Positions 49,376 through 62,322 of a stretch of 64,000 bases of DNA are shown piece after piece. The notes beneath the pieces were generated by a model. It saw nothing but the letters and a program-made list of their open reading frames with translations. It made no database searches and was not told where the DNA came from. Where the stretch lies: the NCBI RefSeq assembly GCF_040807025.1, contig NC_090942.1, forward strand, positions 205,800,640 through 205,864,639, given 5' to 3'. The stretch comes from Struthio camelus. Lineage: Eukaryota > Chordata > Aves > Struthioniformes > Struthionidae. How positions within the stretch are numbered: position 1 is the first letter of the stretch; each line of letters starts with the position of its first letter. The position numbers and the translations under genes are program-made.

Positions 49376-52300
49376 GCGTTTGCAGGCCTTGGCACAGAAG
49401 GGATGGGGCCGTACACGAACCCTTTATATTCTAGCCCAACGGACACAATGAATATGATGCTGTTCTTAAAAATATCGGCCCTTGTGCCTTTCAGGTTGGC
49501 TTTTTCATTTTTCTCCCTTAAAAATTCAAATTCAACATGCAGTCAGACACCAAAGTTGAAGACTAGGCTGGGAGGGCTTTGCAAGAAGAAAAGCTTTGAA
49601 GAGTGAGTGAGACCTCGGACTGAGCAGGTGAGAATGCATGTAAAAGAAATAGGTGGATGCAGGAAAAATGTGAGAAGACAAAGTCCAAAGGTGGCACTGG
49701 CATCATGGTTAACTCATTGTTTTTAGAAACTGAGGAATGTGCCAGGCAGAAAATAGAGAAAGCTACTATCTCTTTGCTTGGAGGAGCTGACTGTCCACAT
49801 TTAGATGCTGCTTAATGGAGAGATTTAAAGTGTTGCAGAGGGATAGTATAATAGCTTTAAACAAGACAAGGCATTGTCTTCTAAGTTTTCTGTCTGTGCT
49901 GAATAATGTAAACTTCAGCTATATCAGAGAAGAGACACTTACAGTACGCAAGAGTCAAGATAGTGAGGATCTATCCAAGAGTTTTACTCATCAACTATAA
50001 AACAAGATGTTTGGCTCTCAGAGAAAATCCCAGTTGTTTTTGGAGAAGACTTTCTCATGGCTGAAGCAGGGAAGGAGGGAATGGAAATTCAGGTCTCTCC
50101 TAGGTTTGAAGATAGATAAAGCCATGCTTATTTTCTCTCACTCCCCACTCTCCCCAAATGCATTAGGAATTTTTTGTCCATTTATTAGGATTATGTGAAA
50201 TGGAACTCTTTCTGATGTGCAAAGCATTCCTTGTCCTGGCTAAAACATGGCTAATGGGAATCAGTCATACAACAGCAGCATGCTGAGATATATTTATATC
50301 ATGTGGGCTTTTAAACAAAAATTTACTCTCTCTAAAATGCTTATTCTTTTTTCCATTGCAATGTTTGCTACAGGTAATTTAATAAAAAGAAAATCAATTT
50401 ACTACAACTGCTTTGGTTTCATAAGCAGAGAGCTGAGGTATACTGGAATTATCCTTGGCCAGATACAAGACAGTCATAGAAGTCCCCCTATCAGATTCCA
50501 GTATTCAGGAAATGCATCACCCCATCATTTCCAGTTGCCAGTGCGTATTTCAGACACCTCTTTTTTTAAAGAGAGGTACATGTTCTTATATAAATTTCTT
50601 GTGTGTGCTTATTTTCCTCTCCAAAGTGTAGGCATTTGATATTAGCGTTATAGCATTGATTACATTTTCTGTAGCATCACAGATGACCTAGCCCAAATGG
50701 CATAGGCTGCACTGCTTCTCACAATCCTTTGTCCCAAAGGTAATTCTCTCTCTCGGGGGAGGAGAATCTCTAGCTCTCTTTATTACTTGCAGTTCAGGCA
50801 GCTCCAAGATTGTTTAAACTACTGCAGGTTTTCATATGCACTGCACAACCTCTGTGTAGTTTTTAGATCTCTATGGAATTATAAATGCCTTGGTGCTCTA
50901 GCAGCACTGATATTTCTACATGACACCAGACTTACTGACTGGCTTAGTCTAGCTCTTAGCACAAGGACATTCATACACTGGTCAAGGGAGACTGTGGAGC
51001 CCACTCAGTAGGTACACAAGGCTCCCTCAGACCCGCTTTTTCATCCATAAAATGAAAGGAGAGCACCGTGCTGGGATTATAGGTCCTTACTGGAGCTCCA
51101 ATGTTCTTTGCTGTTGCTGCATTCATCTCTTCTGGCCAGATGCGGAGCTAGTGTGAATTTGCACAGCTTCATAGCAGCCATGTGTGATTTACAGTAATTG
51201 AGGGCTATCTCAGGCATGGACAAGAAAAAGAAAAGAAGAGGAGCAACAACTGAAAAGAAATGATCCTCTATTAATTAGGCAAAAGGAGCCAATTCTCACT
51301 TGGGACAGCCTGCTGGGAGTGCGAAAGTGCTTTAGGGGCAGAACTGCATGCAGCAAGCAGAGCAGCTGAGCTGGAGAAGCTGTGTTCCCAGTGTGGCCAT
51401 GTGCTCTTACCCCTTCCTCCTTAGGCCTCCTGACAGGGGCAAGACAGGAGGTGGCAGCTGCCTTGCGGGGGCCAAGCTAAGAGCCATCCTTCAAGATGGG
51501 CCATTGCAGGATGCGGGGAGAGGGTTTGCCAGGTCAGCTCGTGCCTGCTCAGCCCTCTGCTCCTGTGGTCCTTTTTTCCACTCCTTTTGGGCCACAGAGC
51601 TAGTGAGAGCTGACACCCACATCCTCTGCAAAATGTCTCTCTGCCAAGTGTGTGAGATAAACGATGACAGGAGGAGGAGCTGAAGGGGCAGTGAGGACTG
51701 AAATACAGAAACCCAAAGCAAAGCGTGCTCCAGTTGGCTTAAATTAAAACAAATAGAGCCAATGCAAGTGGAAAAACTGGGAGAAAGTGAAGAGGCAGAT
51801 CATGGCTTAGTTGCATCTGTTTAAAGGAATATGTGAGGCTATCCAAGAGCAAATCAGCATCACAGCTATCCCCAGCAAAGACAGGCAGCAAACTAAATCT
51901 TCATGGATGTTGCAGCCTTCTGCATTCTGCCCCTTGGCATTCCCCGCAGCCTGCACATCAAGCAGAGGCTGCTTCACTCTGGTGAGCAGGCTGGTTTCAC
52001 AGCTTAGATCAAGCTCAAAGGCCTGTGTCAGGAGATGCAGAGCACATACCATTCCTATTGATTTGGATTGGTATCAAAAAGCCTGAGTCATTCGCAGGAA
52101 TGAAATTTCAACTCAGCAAAGCTCACACTTGGCTTTGGGCCAGAAGAGAGGGCTCATCCTCTGGTAAGTGCTTGCTTATTTAACCAGTCTTGCCAAAAGG
52201 ATGCCTTGGTTTGACAAGTGCAGGTGACAAAAGTTAAAGGGCTGAGCTGATTTACTGCTTTTGAGGATTTTGCTACTGTTTTTTCTGTGTGCTCACTGCT

Positions 52301-54225
52301 GACTGGCCTGTGGTGGGGTGGCCACTATGCAAGTGCTTTGCTGCATGGATTGAAAAGAATCTGCTCCCATTGAAACTAGACAGGTAATGTCATCTCCAGC
52401 TCAGCTTCTTGCATCAGTGCCTCCTAGCAAATCACCCCGCTCATCCCTCCATTTCCCTGGTGTTCAGGATCTATTGTCTCATTGTCTGCACAAATTGCTT
52501 TACTGAATCTGTTATTATGTTATTGACCATTTACTAACTTCTCAGCCAGGCTAACACACAGCTGGAGTCCAGCCCTTTACTTCACCCTTAGTTACTCTGC
52601 AGTTACTTTCACTGCCATTTTCATATCTCTTCCTCCTCTATGTTTTGCTTCCCTTTTCCAACATCTTCCCTTGCAAAGCTCCCACCAGCTCTACTGCCTT
52701 ACATCTTTCTGCCTTGTGATGACTGCTGTGCCTTCAGTTAGGCCTTCCCGTTTGCTCCCACCCCAGCCCTAATGCTGCCTTTTAGAGCTCTACCCCTTCC
52801 TGTCAGATCCATTGCCTGTTGTCCTTCTCCAGTGCCTACATAGCTAAACCATATTCCTTTGCTTCCTTCTCTCTGCTACATCCTTCTCTCTGCTGATCTT
52901 TCACGAGCTTTTCTTCCCAGTTTCTCGTTTCTGGTCCTTCTGTAGACTTGGATTTCCCCTTCTGTTGCTGCCATTTTGTACAGGTGCCTCTTACTGCACG
53001 CATGCAGCTGCAGTCGACTCTCTTCAGTTGGATTGTGACCATGGATCCCATTTAGCAATAAGGAGGTGAAAGAAGATAGAGATTGAGAGGAGATTTTTTT
53101 TCAGTAAAGAGGCTGATAGGCTTTAAAATAGACATAGTTTACTTCTTAAAGCCAGAGGCACTTGTAAGAATAAGGAAATGGAATACATTTCATGGTAATT
53201 TAAACAATGCTTGTACCACTCTTCAGAAACGCATCATTACGTGCATCAGAAACAGAGCGTATCACAGAGGAATAGATAGGTAGGGCACTTAGCTGTCAGT
53301 TGCCTTTGACATAGGTGACCACAGCAATTTCTTAGCATTGGTCTCCCTTTAGCTTCTGAGACTATCCTTTTTCTGCCTCGCACTTTTTTGATCATTCCTG
53401 CCACAAGCCATACAGAAGAACCTTTCCCGGGGGCTCTGTCATTGGTCATTTTATTTTTTTTCCTGCTTCAACATTTTGTCCATGGATAGGCTCTCGCTCT
53501 GAGACACAGAGCTCTATCTGTTCCAGAGTTTTATCCTAATGTCTATGTTACAGCCTGCTGTAGCTTCAGAGCTCTTTCCAGATGCAAAGAACACTCCCAA
53601 CCTGTTTTTAGACCATGACCACCTCTATCCCTAGACTCTCTTCAGGTCTTTACATCTAGGCTGTGTATAAATCTTGTTGATACTTCCTGCCTCATCTCTC
53701 TTAATAAGCACTGCTTCTCCTATTCATTCGCAGAGGTAAAACTTGCCCCCAGCTTGTCTTCATCTTCTCAGGGCCTGGAACAGGCCATGTTGCCATACTC
53801 AGACCCGTTCAGGACTCTGCCATATAGCCCTTGCCAAGCTCTCTGGGTTAACCGCAGCAGCTTGCGTTAATCAGGCCAGACTCTCCATGGATTGCTCCTT
53901 CAGCATTGTGCTCTCTCTCACTCCAGACTGTTTTTCTGTCATGGACCTTCCCAGTCATATTCTATCCACCACGGATATGTCTACTCTCCTTTCCTGTATG
54001 CCCATAGTGCCATGCTGTGTTGTCCATTCATCTTTTTTTTCACAGTTATCTCCATGTACTGTCCTTGGCTGCCCTTGTAATTGGTAAAAACTGCCCATGA
54101 ACAAAAAGCAAGCTTCCTTGCATCCCTTTCTCCAACTCCTGTTGTGCTGCTTTGCTTTGCTGAGATGATAAGTATTGTCCTATTGATTTTCCTGTGCTCC
54201 CATGTCTTACTCACCTCTCTTGCTT
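49376..54225. other. Intergenic DNA, pyrimidine-rich to the right
   Basis: No gene is supported. From about 52,400 rightward the + strand is unusually C/T-rich, with words such as 'aggccttccc' at 52,741 that occur in L2 LINE bodies. Together with the L2-like tail at 54,226 this may be an eroded L2 element, but I could not align the blocks in order. A TTTCATCCATAAAATG word near 51,040 resembles MIR but is too short to call. Confidence 0.4.
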
Positions 54226-54305
54226 AAGACTGTAAACTCTTTGGGGCATAGGCCATCTTTTAGTTGTATATTTTTGTAGCCCTTCAATACAGGTCTAGGA
54301 ACACA
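54226..54305 (+). repeat. L2/MIR-type LINE-SINE 3' tail relic
   Basis: The sequence 'aagactgtaaactctttggg' begins a block running on through 'gcataggccatctttt', 'tttttgtagcccttcaatacagg' and 'aggaacacag'. It follows the shared L2/MIR 3' tail order (TAGACTGTGAGCTCTTTGAGGGCAGGGAC, then TTTTTGTATC, then GCCTAGCACA). It is diverged but colinear. Confidence 0.6.
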
Positions 54306-56399
54306 GCAACATAAACAACAAGCCCTCTGCCATTCTCCATAGTTCATTGTGATCCAAGCTGCTGTACCAAGTTCTTGCTCAGAGGTTTTATAGCTAAATC
54401 TGCCTTTCTAATTATAGTTCTATATAGAGAAGAACATGTTTCTGTACTAGAATAACTAATGACCTGATTCCTATGTGTGCTGTTCACAGGGGAACGCACA
54501 AAGCCTATCCTACTATATTTCTACACGATCTTATAAAAGACTCCTCTCTAATCTTTGGCAAGTATTATAGAAGACTTGCACTGCTGTGAACCAAGGAAAA
54601 CAATGAATATTTCATTTCCTTATCTGTTTCAGGATTGTTTTCTGCAAAATATCTATTTTAATAATACATGTGATTTTTAGCTGCACCATGCTGCAAACCC
54701 AAGTGTACAGAGGTGACCCATATTGTTTTTCTCAGCATGGCCTAAGGATCCATTAGCGCAAAATTCTAGCTCACACTGACCAAATTCCGAGTGAGAGATG
54801 AAAATCAAGATGATTAGGCATATACAAAGAAAATAGATCAGTTCTCTGAAAATCAGAGATTGTGAGAGTCATTCACAGAAGAATCTTCCTGTGATGACCA
54901 AAGTTGTAATATATTGACAATATCAAGCTTGTCAGGACCAACTGGAGGACAAAGGGACATATATACAGAGGTCCCATATTCCCCAAAAACTATACCAAAC
55001 ATTGAATTAAGCATTTATAAAACTGCATATGCTTGCTATTTCAGCCTGGAGCTGATTCTTCCCTCAGCTGGATCCAGCCGAGCGGCAGAGTTGCAGACTG
55101 AGTCTTCCTCTAGAGCTCATGCAGGAATGCCTCGATTTGCAAGCCCTTACTAGTGGATAACTCTGTGCTGTCGACTGCTCCTGTGCAAAGGTCAAAGCCA
55201 TGAGCCACATTACAACACAAATGGACAGTTCATTTCAAAGGAAATGTTAAAAGATAACCACAACCCGCAAAGGGCAGGACTGAGAATGAAATGATACCAA
55301 CTGCATAAAGGAAAATAACACCTGCACTATGCTACCACTAATCCTTAGAGTCAGAAGCAGCAGATCCGGATTCATTACTCCCAAGCAGTAGTGTTCTGTT
55401 TGCATATCTGCTGCTCCATCTAACAACAGTTATTTCAACTAGGAACATGCTGAAAACTCTCCACTTGCAGCAAGCTGCTTCAGCCAGCACCACTAAGCAG
55501 TGCCGTGCAAGGCGCACAGCACTGACCACACAGCAGCAGGTACAAGTGCTTTTAAAGATTGCTCTTCCATTTATGAGGGCAATGGACTAACACCCTTTAT
55601 ATGACAGGCAATCTTCCAGTGCAGCTTCAATGCTGCTGCAGGAAACAGCTGGACTGCACTCGCTGTGGTGTGTGCAACTGCGGCTCTTGAGAAGCAAACC
55701 TGGTCCCCGTGCTGTGCAGGGTTAACAGCTTCCCTTGGCACTACTGTAGCCTGCTTCATAAAAGCCTGCAGAAGAGGAGATTGCAGGTAAAGCACAGCAA
55801 TAAGGCTGTGGGAAGGTCTTCAAAATTAAATAGTCAACCTAAACCTTTTCTGCTGCTATGCCAAAACTTGTCTTCTGCAGTGACTATAATTATGGATTCT
55901 ATTTTCTTCAAAACAATCTTTAAATTTTTTGCTGTTTTTCCTATTTTCTCCTCCGTAGGAAGAGCAGCATCCAGTTCCTCATAGGTTACCTCTCCAAACT
56001 GTAACCTATGAGGGTATCAACGATAATATAAATTATTACTTTTTTAAAGCAAAGTTTAGATCTTCATCATGGTAAGAGGTAGCGTCACCCAGGGAGGGAG
56101 GGAGGAAGTTACAAAGCCAGATACCCTCTCCCAACAGCACAGAGACAGTTTGACAAGGACACACTTTGCCCCAGCCTATTACAAGAATTTTAAGAGCAAG
56201 AATGTCCCCAGTGCAAGCTGAAGCACGCGGGCAGTAAAATAGATCCCTAGACACCAGCATGAAGGGTCTCTAAGAGAGAAGGAAGTTTCATGTTTAGCTT
56301 CATTAAATACATCTCCCTGCAAGCTAGTAAAAACAGTCACCCAAAGCAGCTGTATTATAATGACACAATCTGACACAGAGCCAGATGACATCTTCTGAT
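54306..56399. other. Intergenic DNA next to ELMOD1 3' end
   Basis: No gene is supported. Apart from the hairpin at 55,977-56,013, nothing stands out. A polypyrimidine stretch ending in 'cctccgtag' at about 55,930-55,958 resembles a splice acceptor on the + strand but leads to no recognisable exon. Confidence 0.55.
55977..56013. repeat. Hairpin: 13-bp perfect stem, 11-base loop
   Basis: Left arm CCTCATAGGTTAC (55,977-55,989) and right arm GTAACCTATGAGG (56,001-56,013) pair perfectly around an 11-base loop. It lies about 390 bases beyond the distal ELMOD1 poly(A) signal. The stem is shorter than a typical microRNA precursor. Confidence 0.92.
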
Positions 56400-56405
56400 T
56401 TTATT
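56400..56405 (-). terminator. ELMOD1: Candidate distal ELMOD1 poly(A) signal
   Basis: AATAAA on the - strand, about 2.05 kb downstream of the ELMOD1 stop codon. It would give a long 3' UTR isoform. Confidence 0.4.
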
Positions 56406-58457
56406 TCAAGTTAACACCTTGAGACAAGGCATAACAACTGAGAAGATCACACCAGTAAACAGGTAACAGAGACCTCTACACTTGCACCCATGAACTCCAG
56501 TACAGAGTATTAAAAATAAAGCAACGCAATCCTCCTGAGATTTTAAGGATAGTGCAGATTGAAAAAAAATCAAAGAGAAACTAAAGTCAAATAGCGGGAG
56601 ATGGAAAGGATGCAAGAGATTCCAGCTTTGAAACGATGAAAAGCACTGCTTAAAGTGTATTTGAGAGGCTCCAAGATCACTGCAAAGTAGTCATTAATAT
56701 TTTATGTATTATAAATAACTATTTTCCAAATCATGCTAATGTTAAGCATGCACAATTTTTTTCTCGTATTTTCATGCAAGATATGCAACATCTAGTATTT
56801 CCAAAGTCCACTAGAGAAGACCACTTATCCTAACATCCATTGAGTCTTGCTGATAAACTTGGCAAAGAGTAGCTTAGTCCTACAGAGAAGTTCTCCCCTC
56901 AATCCTCCCAAACAAGCCCCATTTCATTTCTGAAGTCGCGAAATAAAAGCCCCAGGAACTAACGAGAAGTTTCTCTTCAAAAAATTCAACCACTTAAAAA
57001 AAGAAAAAAGTTATTGCCAAAGCTATAAGGAGAAATAGCATAAAGATCATGATCCAAGGTGCATGTGAGTCATGGTGAAACTCTCAAAGCATTTGAATGG
57101 AGTTTGGAATAAGCTCAGACCACTTTTCAGACCATGGAAACACCACAAATCTGTTATATCCCCTTTTACCTGACCCATTAAAGCTCAACAGCTTTCAGCT
57201 GTATTCCTGCATATCTCAAAAATAAAACCCACAGTGCTTCAGTTTAGAATGACATAATTTATTCATATAATTCACAAGTAGTTGGACACTACTCAAAATT
57301 TACTCTCAATAGGCAAGTGATTTACACAAACGTATAATACTAAAATTGATTGTTTAGAAGGTAAAAAATACCATGGGTATGAAATGCCATGGTAGATGTC
57401 ATTCAATATACTACATAATCTTGGTGTCAAACACTTATGCATTTATATATATACTTTTTTTTTTTTGTAAGAAAAAAAAGGCAGTTTGCCATTCTATTTT
57501 TAAAGTAGTCTGGCAAATTCAGGTAGTTTTGCTCTAAACCTTCTTATCAATTATTTCTCCCAGTTCTTTGGAACTGAGCTAACAACCCAAGCAATGTTTT
57601 CAGTAGTAGAGGTGGGGGGGGAGAGGGGAGAGAAATTTGCTCCCCTGAATTCACCGAGCACAACATGATCAAATCATGTTGCCTTCCAATACGTGACACA
57701 GAACACTAACCCCTGTATATCCAAAGGGTTGTGCAGGAATTGAGACCATGCTTGGTGGTGTTGGTGACAACAGCCTGATCATGTGATTTTTGGCCCCTGC
57801 CAGTACCCATTTGTGAGTGCTTGCACTTCACTAAACATATTAGCATTGCGAGATCATTTGGTGTTCATGCAGCTGTGGAGTCATATTGTAATTCTCCATA
57901 AAGTATTCTCACTGAAGCTTGTATTTTATGAGCCTCAAATTCTGCATTAAGCATATATGGCTGCATGGACAAAATTGGACTTTAATGTGTTAATCTGCAT
58001 CAGATTAATTATGCGCATTGTCTTCTAGATGATGTCCAAACATAACTCCTGGCATTTCAAGCAGAGTGTATCTTAAAACATATCAGGAAGTTAAAAAGCT
58101 TTCACAATACAAGATCCAACTAATTATTCCACATATACAAAAACACAGCTAGAGAAATACAATTCAATTCTTCAATGCTGAATTATGAGGAAAGTCTAAA
58201 AAAATAGAAAACACTCTGATACTTGGACATTAATTCAGAATGTAACACTGCATAATGCCGCAATATGAGCACCCATTTAAAATGAGAAATCCCCAACAAG
58301 AGAAAGGGGATCTAGCAGTATATATGACAAAAATAGATGAATACTGCACCAAAAACATGCATACAATCTTCATGGTCATTCAGTATGTCAGTGATGGTCT
58401 AAACAGTGATCTAACACAAGAGTGAGGCAGTGTTTTCAAATAAAATCAAGTGAACAA
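56406..58457 (-). other. ELMOD1: ELMOD1 3' UTR (extent estimated)
   Basis: This AT-rich sequence directly follows the ELMOD1 stop codon in transcript direction. Two canonical - strand AATAAA words bound a short (about 1.2 kb) and a long (about 2.05 kb) form. It contains a T12 tract at 57,455-57,466 and a G8 run at 57,614-57,621 on the + strand. No open frame of interest lies in it. True ends need transcript data. Confidence 0.55.
57258..57263 (-). terminator. ELMOD1: Candidate proximal ELMOD1 poly(A) signal
   Basis: This is the first canonical AATAAA on the - strand after the stop codon, about 1.2 kb downstream. A variant ATTAAA occurs earlier near 57,981. Confidence 0.45.
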
Positions 58458-58630
58458 CTACATATTGATTAAGCTTTCCGATGCAGCAAAATGAGGGCAC
58501 AGAGCCATCTCTGGGTTCTGGAGCTGTTTCAAGACTCGCTTGTGAAATTTCTCTCTGACACGATTGAACTCCATTATGTCCAGTGGGTCCTCTTCAATCC
58601 AGAATTTGTGGAATTCATGCATTAAGTAGC
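58458..58630 (-). CDS. ELMOD1: ELMOD1, last coding exon
   Basis: Encodes the C-terminal 56 residues plus the second and third bases of a split Cys codon, ending at TAG (58,458-58,460). The exon follows an acceptor with polypyrimidine tract and AG at 58,632-58,631. Recognisable family blocks are HEFHKFWIEEDP, DIMEFNRVREKF, the basic KRVLKQLQNP and the terminal ALCPHFAAS. ELMOD1 is a non-opsin sigma-1 receptor-associated GTPase-activating protein for ARL2 and other ARF-family GTPases, important in inner-ear hair cells. This exon carries the end of the ELMO domain and the C-terminal tail, not the catalytic arginine region. ELMOD2 is a paralogue; the FHKFWIEEDP tail and the adjacency to SLN favour ELMOD1. 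The frame joins the 62,189 exon without shift. Confidence 0.93.
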
Positions 58631-61600
58631 CTATGAAAAAGAAATACACTAGGTAAAAATGTTATATAAGAATTAAAAAGAAACCTGCAAGGACTACAAT
58701 GTACACACAGAGCACTGGTTCCTGAGGTCTGATACTTCATGAAGCTACAAAGGTCAGACTAAACACCTCTGGGACTTCTGCTGCAACACTGCATAACAGT
58801 TATCTTAAGAAACTAAAACAAATGGCAAGAATTTGTTGCCATAGCAGCAGTGCTACCAGTGCTGAGTTATCAGACAACAGTTGGCATTCCATTTAAGGAA
58901 ACCCTCTAATCATATGCTTAAAAAGGCTTCCTGGACTTTGGAACATTTCCCAACAGCAAGTTTTAGATAAGCCTTTTTAGAAGGCTCGCTGACTGGCAAG
59001 CCCAAAATGTAATGAATGCAATAGCAGAACTTCTCCCAGTAAATACAAGAAGCCACTAAGTGTCTCGACATATAGATGCTGAACTGTTGATTTTATTTGG
59101 TTAAGCGATGCACGCACTACACATTAAGCTAATGAGTATAAAAGCCGGGGAAGATGCTGCTGATGAGATTTCAAACAGCCTTTTTCCTCACATTTTGCCT
59201 CACTTATTTCAGCATAAGAATAACACTTACTCGCCAATAAAAACAGTGTATTGGTAAGTAATGCAACAGTGCCACATCTTGCTGTATTAACACTTCTTCC
59301 TCACACAGAGTTTTACTTCTGTTGTGTGCCCATAACTTTGCAAGGAACTTGAACATTTATGCGTATGATCCTGGAAAGGCCAACAACATGATGCGAAGAA
59401 CTACCTGACTTTGTTTAAATATCCTTACATTGGGAAGAAACTTAGTCATGAAGTGGACTGAATATACAGGCTCTGATTAAGGCCCTTTACCATCTCAGTT
59501 CTATGCCATCTCTGCATTGTGGAGGAACCACTGAGAGGAAAGAAAATGTTATATCTCTCACTAGGGCTTCAGTGAGCTAGACACCACCTCTTGATCCTAA
59601 CTCTCACAGCAGACAACGTATAGAGCCTGATCTTCCATTCCAATACAGCAAAATGGTCAAATAAATCTTCTGTACTCTGGGAAGCACACAGCATCTGTTG
59701 TGAAGTAGATTAATTGCTTCTATCCATTTACTTCTATTGTACCACAGCTGGAATGAAACGGCCTCTGACTCTTGAAATATTTGGAAGAGATTTGAAGATA
59801 TACTTCTAAGAGACGTTTCTTTTGCAGAACAGCTCAGTAAAACCCCTTTAAAGTTACGACATAAAGGCAAAACACTACTTTTAGGTCTTCACCTAAAAAA
59901 CTCTGGGAGACTTACAAGGGGTACCTTCTGTACTTCAGCAGTGGTTGTGCTCAGCGTGCCCCAGAGCTATACAGTTCAGTGCCCTGCTTGTACTGTCAAA
60001 AGAAGGCAACAGTACCCAAGAACAATAGGCCAAATTCAATTGTCAGGGTTGTGTCTGTCCCTAAAGTCCAGGGGAGCAAAAGGGTGCAGGGGAAACATGA
60101 TGCACCAGCATTTAGGAGGTCCATGTAGTGCAACCATCATGAGAAAGGGTGCTGACTGGGCAATGCAACCAGCTGTCCAGGTCAGCCCAACAGCCTGTAG
60201 CCATTTACTGCAGCCTAATGGTGTGCCAATATTTTCCTTTTAATATTAAATTAAGGGAAATCTAGAATGACTGAGGCAGGAGAGGGGAGAGAAACCCTGA
60301 GAGCAGAAGAGCAGGGAGTTGTCAGACCCAAAAACAGACGTTCTCTAGAAAAGAGCATCCTTCTCCTTGCTCCAGGAAGGGCAAAAAAAAAAAAAAGATC
60401 TCTCTCAATAACGTCCATCTAATAACATCAAGTTTCTCCTGCAATGGCAGGGAGAGTGTGTAGGAATATCCAAGCACCTCTACCGTCCCATTACTGCACC
60501 AGAGATGGGTGCAAGTCTTATCCTGCTCTAACTCATACACGTGTGGGCTGCCCTGGGAAGAGCTGTCAAGAGCAGCTCCTGTCCAGGGATAGTGTGGGGA
60601 TGGGAACGCTGCTCCTTGCGGGGGACACGCCGGTGCAGGGACTGCCCCAGGCTTGGCCAGCAGAACAGGGCTACCTGCAGCAGAGACTTCAGCATTGCCA
60701 AAAAGATCCAGTAAAGGTACTAAAACATGTCTCTACCCCAAGCTTCAGTGATGGGGGATGTTAAACCTGGGAAAGAAAAATAAAAATAAAGTAAAAAACC
60801 CCAAACCAACAATGAACCAAGGATATGATAGGAAAGGAGAGTCAGACCTGCCCTACTAGACACAGCTGCTCAGCTCAGGAGGACATGAGCAGGCCAGGGA
60901 TTTGGTGAATCAAAAGACAGAGCAGCCCCCTCAAAGAAAAAATATGCTCAAGTGGATACTTAGACAGATATTTATCTATTTTATCAAGCCAGCCACCTAC
61001 AAAGGCAGAGACATTTATGAGTCATTTGGGGTGGAAGAAGCCTACCCAGTAAATTGTCCTGAACAACTACCAGCCAGTCTCAGCCAGGCCAGCAACCTAA
61101 AAGCAATCACGAAAGGGAGACCTCCGTTAGGGTATGGGAACTGTCCATGGAAGATGTGGGGTAAGTGAGTCTTATTAAATGGCAACCTGGTTCCAAAAGG
61201 CCTATATTATTAAATGAGAGATGCACAGGACATTATTTGCTATTTATCCAGTCAAGCAAACAGAAAATATTGCTGAAACAAAATACAAGTTCTCGTTTTA
61301 AAAATAAAGAATCTTACTACAACCTTAAAAACAAAACAACTCAACTTGCAAAGTTAAAAAAAACAGAACATTCACCCGCCCCACCACCTACTGACCTAGA
61401 AATTACAAAAGATTGCCATTTTTTCCCATTTAGTTGGGTCTATCCCACCTTCAAAACCACCTTCCTCCTCCCCTTTCTCATCTCCTAAAGGTTTCTTATG
61501 TCCTTAAAGTGTTTTTAATGCTTACGTTAAAAAGTAAAACCTCATTTCCAATTCACTGATTGCACTGAAGTACTGGAGCACTGAGCACGTCTACCACATT

Positions 61601-62188
61601 ACTGGGGCTGTGAGGGGACTTCCCCATCAAACCCTCTGTGTGCTGCACGCTTTGTGCTGCACCTCCGCCACGGTGCAGCTCCTGCTGCAGTGCTGTTCTG
61701 GCAAGGACGCACAGCAGGTCTGCGCTTCAAGGGGATGCTCAAATACAGTTAGAGGGGCTAGAAAAGCATTACTCCTGAGGGGGAGGAATCTACTGAAAGA
61801 CGCAGGGAAACACATGAATTTATATGTGGGTATCTTAAGAGGCAGATGGCTTTACAGAAAAACAACATTTCAAAGCTCTTTAGTTTCTTATTATTTACCT
61901 TTTCCTATTATTTAAAGCCAATTGAGGCATATAAAAGGTCACTTTAGTTTGGGCCAAACTGTTTTTTTCACCCCTTGGTTTGGTGGTGATATACACCACA
62001 ACTAAAAACTGGGTCCAAGTTTTCTAGAGACCAGATAGCAAAACAAGTGTGATAGCAGCTGTGCTGTGTCAACAGGTTTGCAGGACTTGCCACTACTGTA
62101 AAACAACAATTAAAAAAGCAACGGGTGATGAAAAACTGATAGTAGGAAGACAAGCTAGTTATAGTCCCCACCTCTGCCCCCAACTTAC
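58631..62188 (-). other. ELMOD1: ELMOD1 intron (last)
   Basis: An intron of about 3.56 kb with GT donor at 62,188-62,187 (GTAAGT) and AG acceptor at 58,632-58,631. It contains an A14 tract at 60,383-60,396. Open frames inside it on either strand (up to about 107 codons) have no recognised content. Confidence 0.88.
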
Positions 62189-62322
62189 AGAAGGTCTGTT
62201 GAAAGTGTATTAGTGTTGGTGCCTCTGGGGCGACATTGTAGAAATGGGTCTTCAAAGCTCCGCTCACAAGCAGATTGTATGCCAGGTCTGTTATGTTAAT
62301 GCCCACAATAGCAAAAGAGTAG
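62189..62322 (-). CDS. ELMOD1: ELMOD1, internal ELMO-domain exon
   Basis: This 134-base exon has an AG acceptor (62,324-62,323) after a pyrimidine-rich tract and a GTAAGT donor starting at 62,188. It begins with the last base of a split Gly codon and ends with the first base of a split Cys codon. The translation includes YSFAIVGINITDLAYNLL, then VSGALKTHFYN and APEAPTLIHFQQTF, which are typical of the ELMO domain of ELMOD1. This is a helical, partly hydrophobic part of the domain. The open frame overruns both splice sites, so exon limits come from splice consensus and family continuity. Confidence 0.95.

Noticed and set aside
48910-49446. 178-codon - strand ORF, the longest in the window
   Set aside because: It runs through the CpG-rich island, where stop codons are rare; the Arg/Ala/Pro/Gly-rich translation follows from base composition, and the opposite strand is also open.
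51010-51070. MIR-like 'tttcatccataaaatg' words
   Set aside because: The match is too short and lacks the rest of the MIR core.
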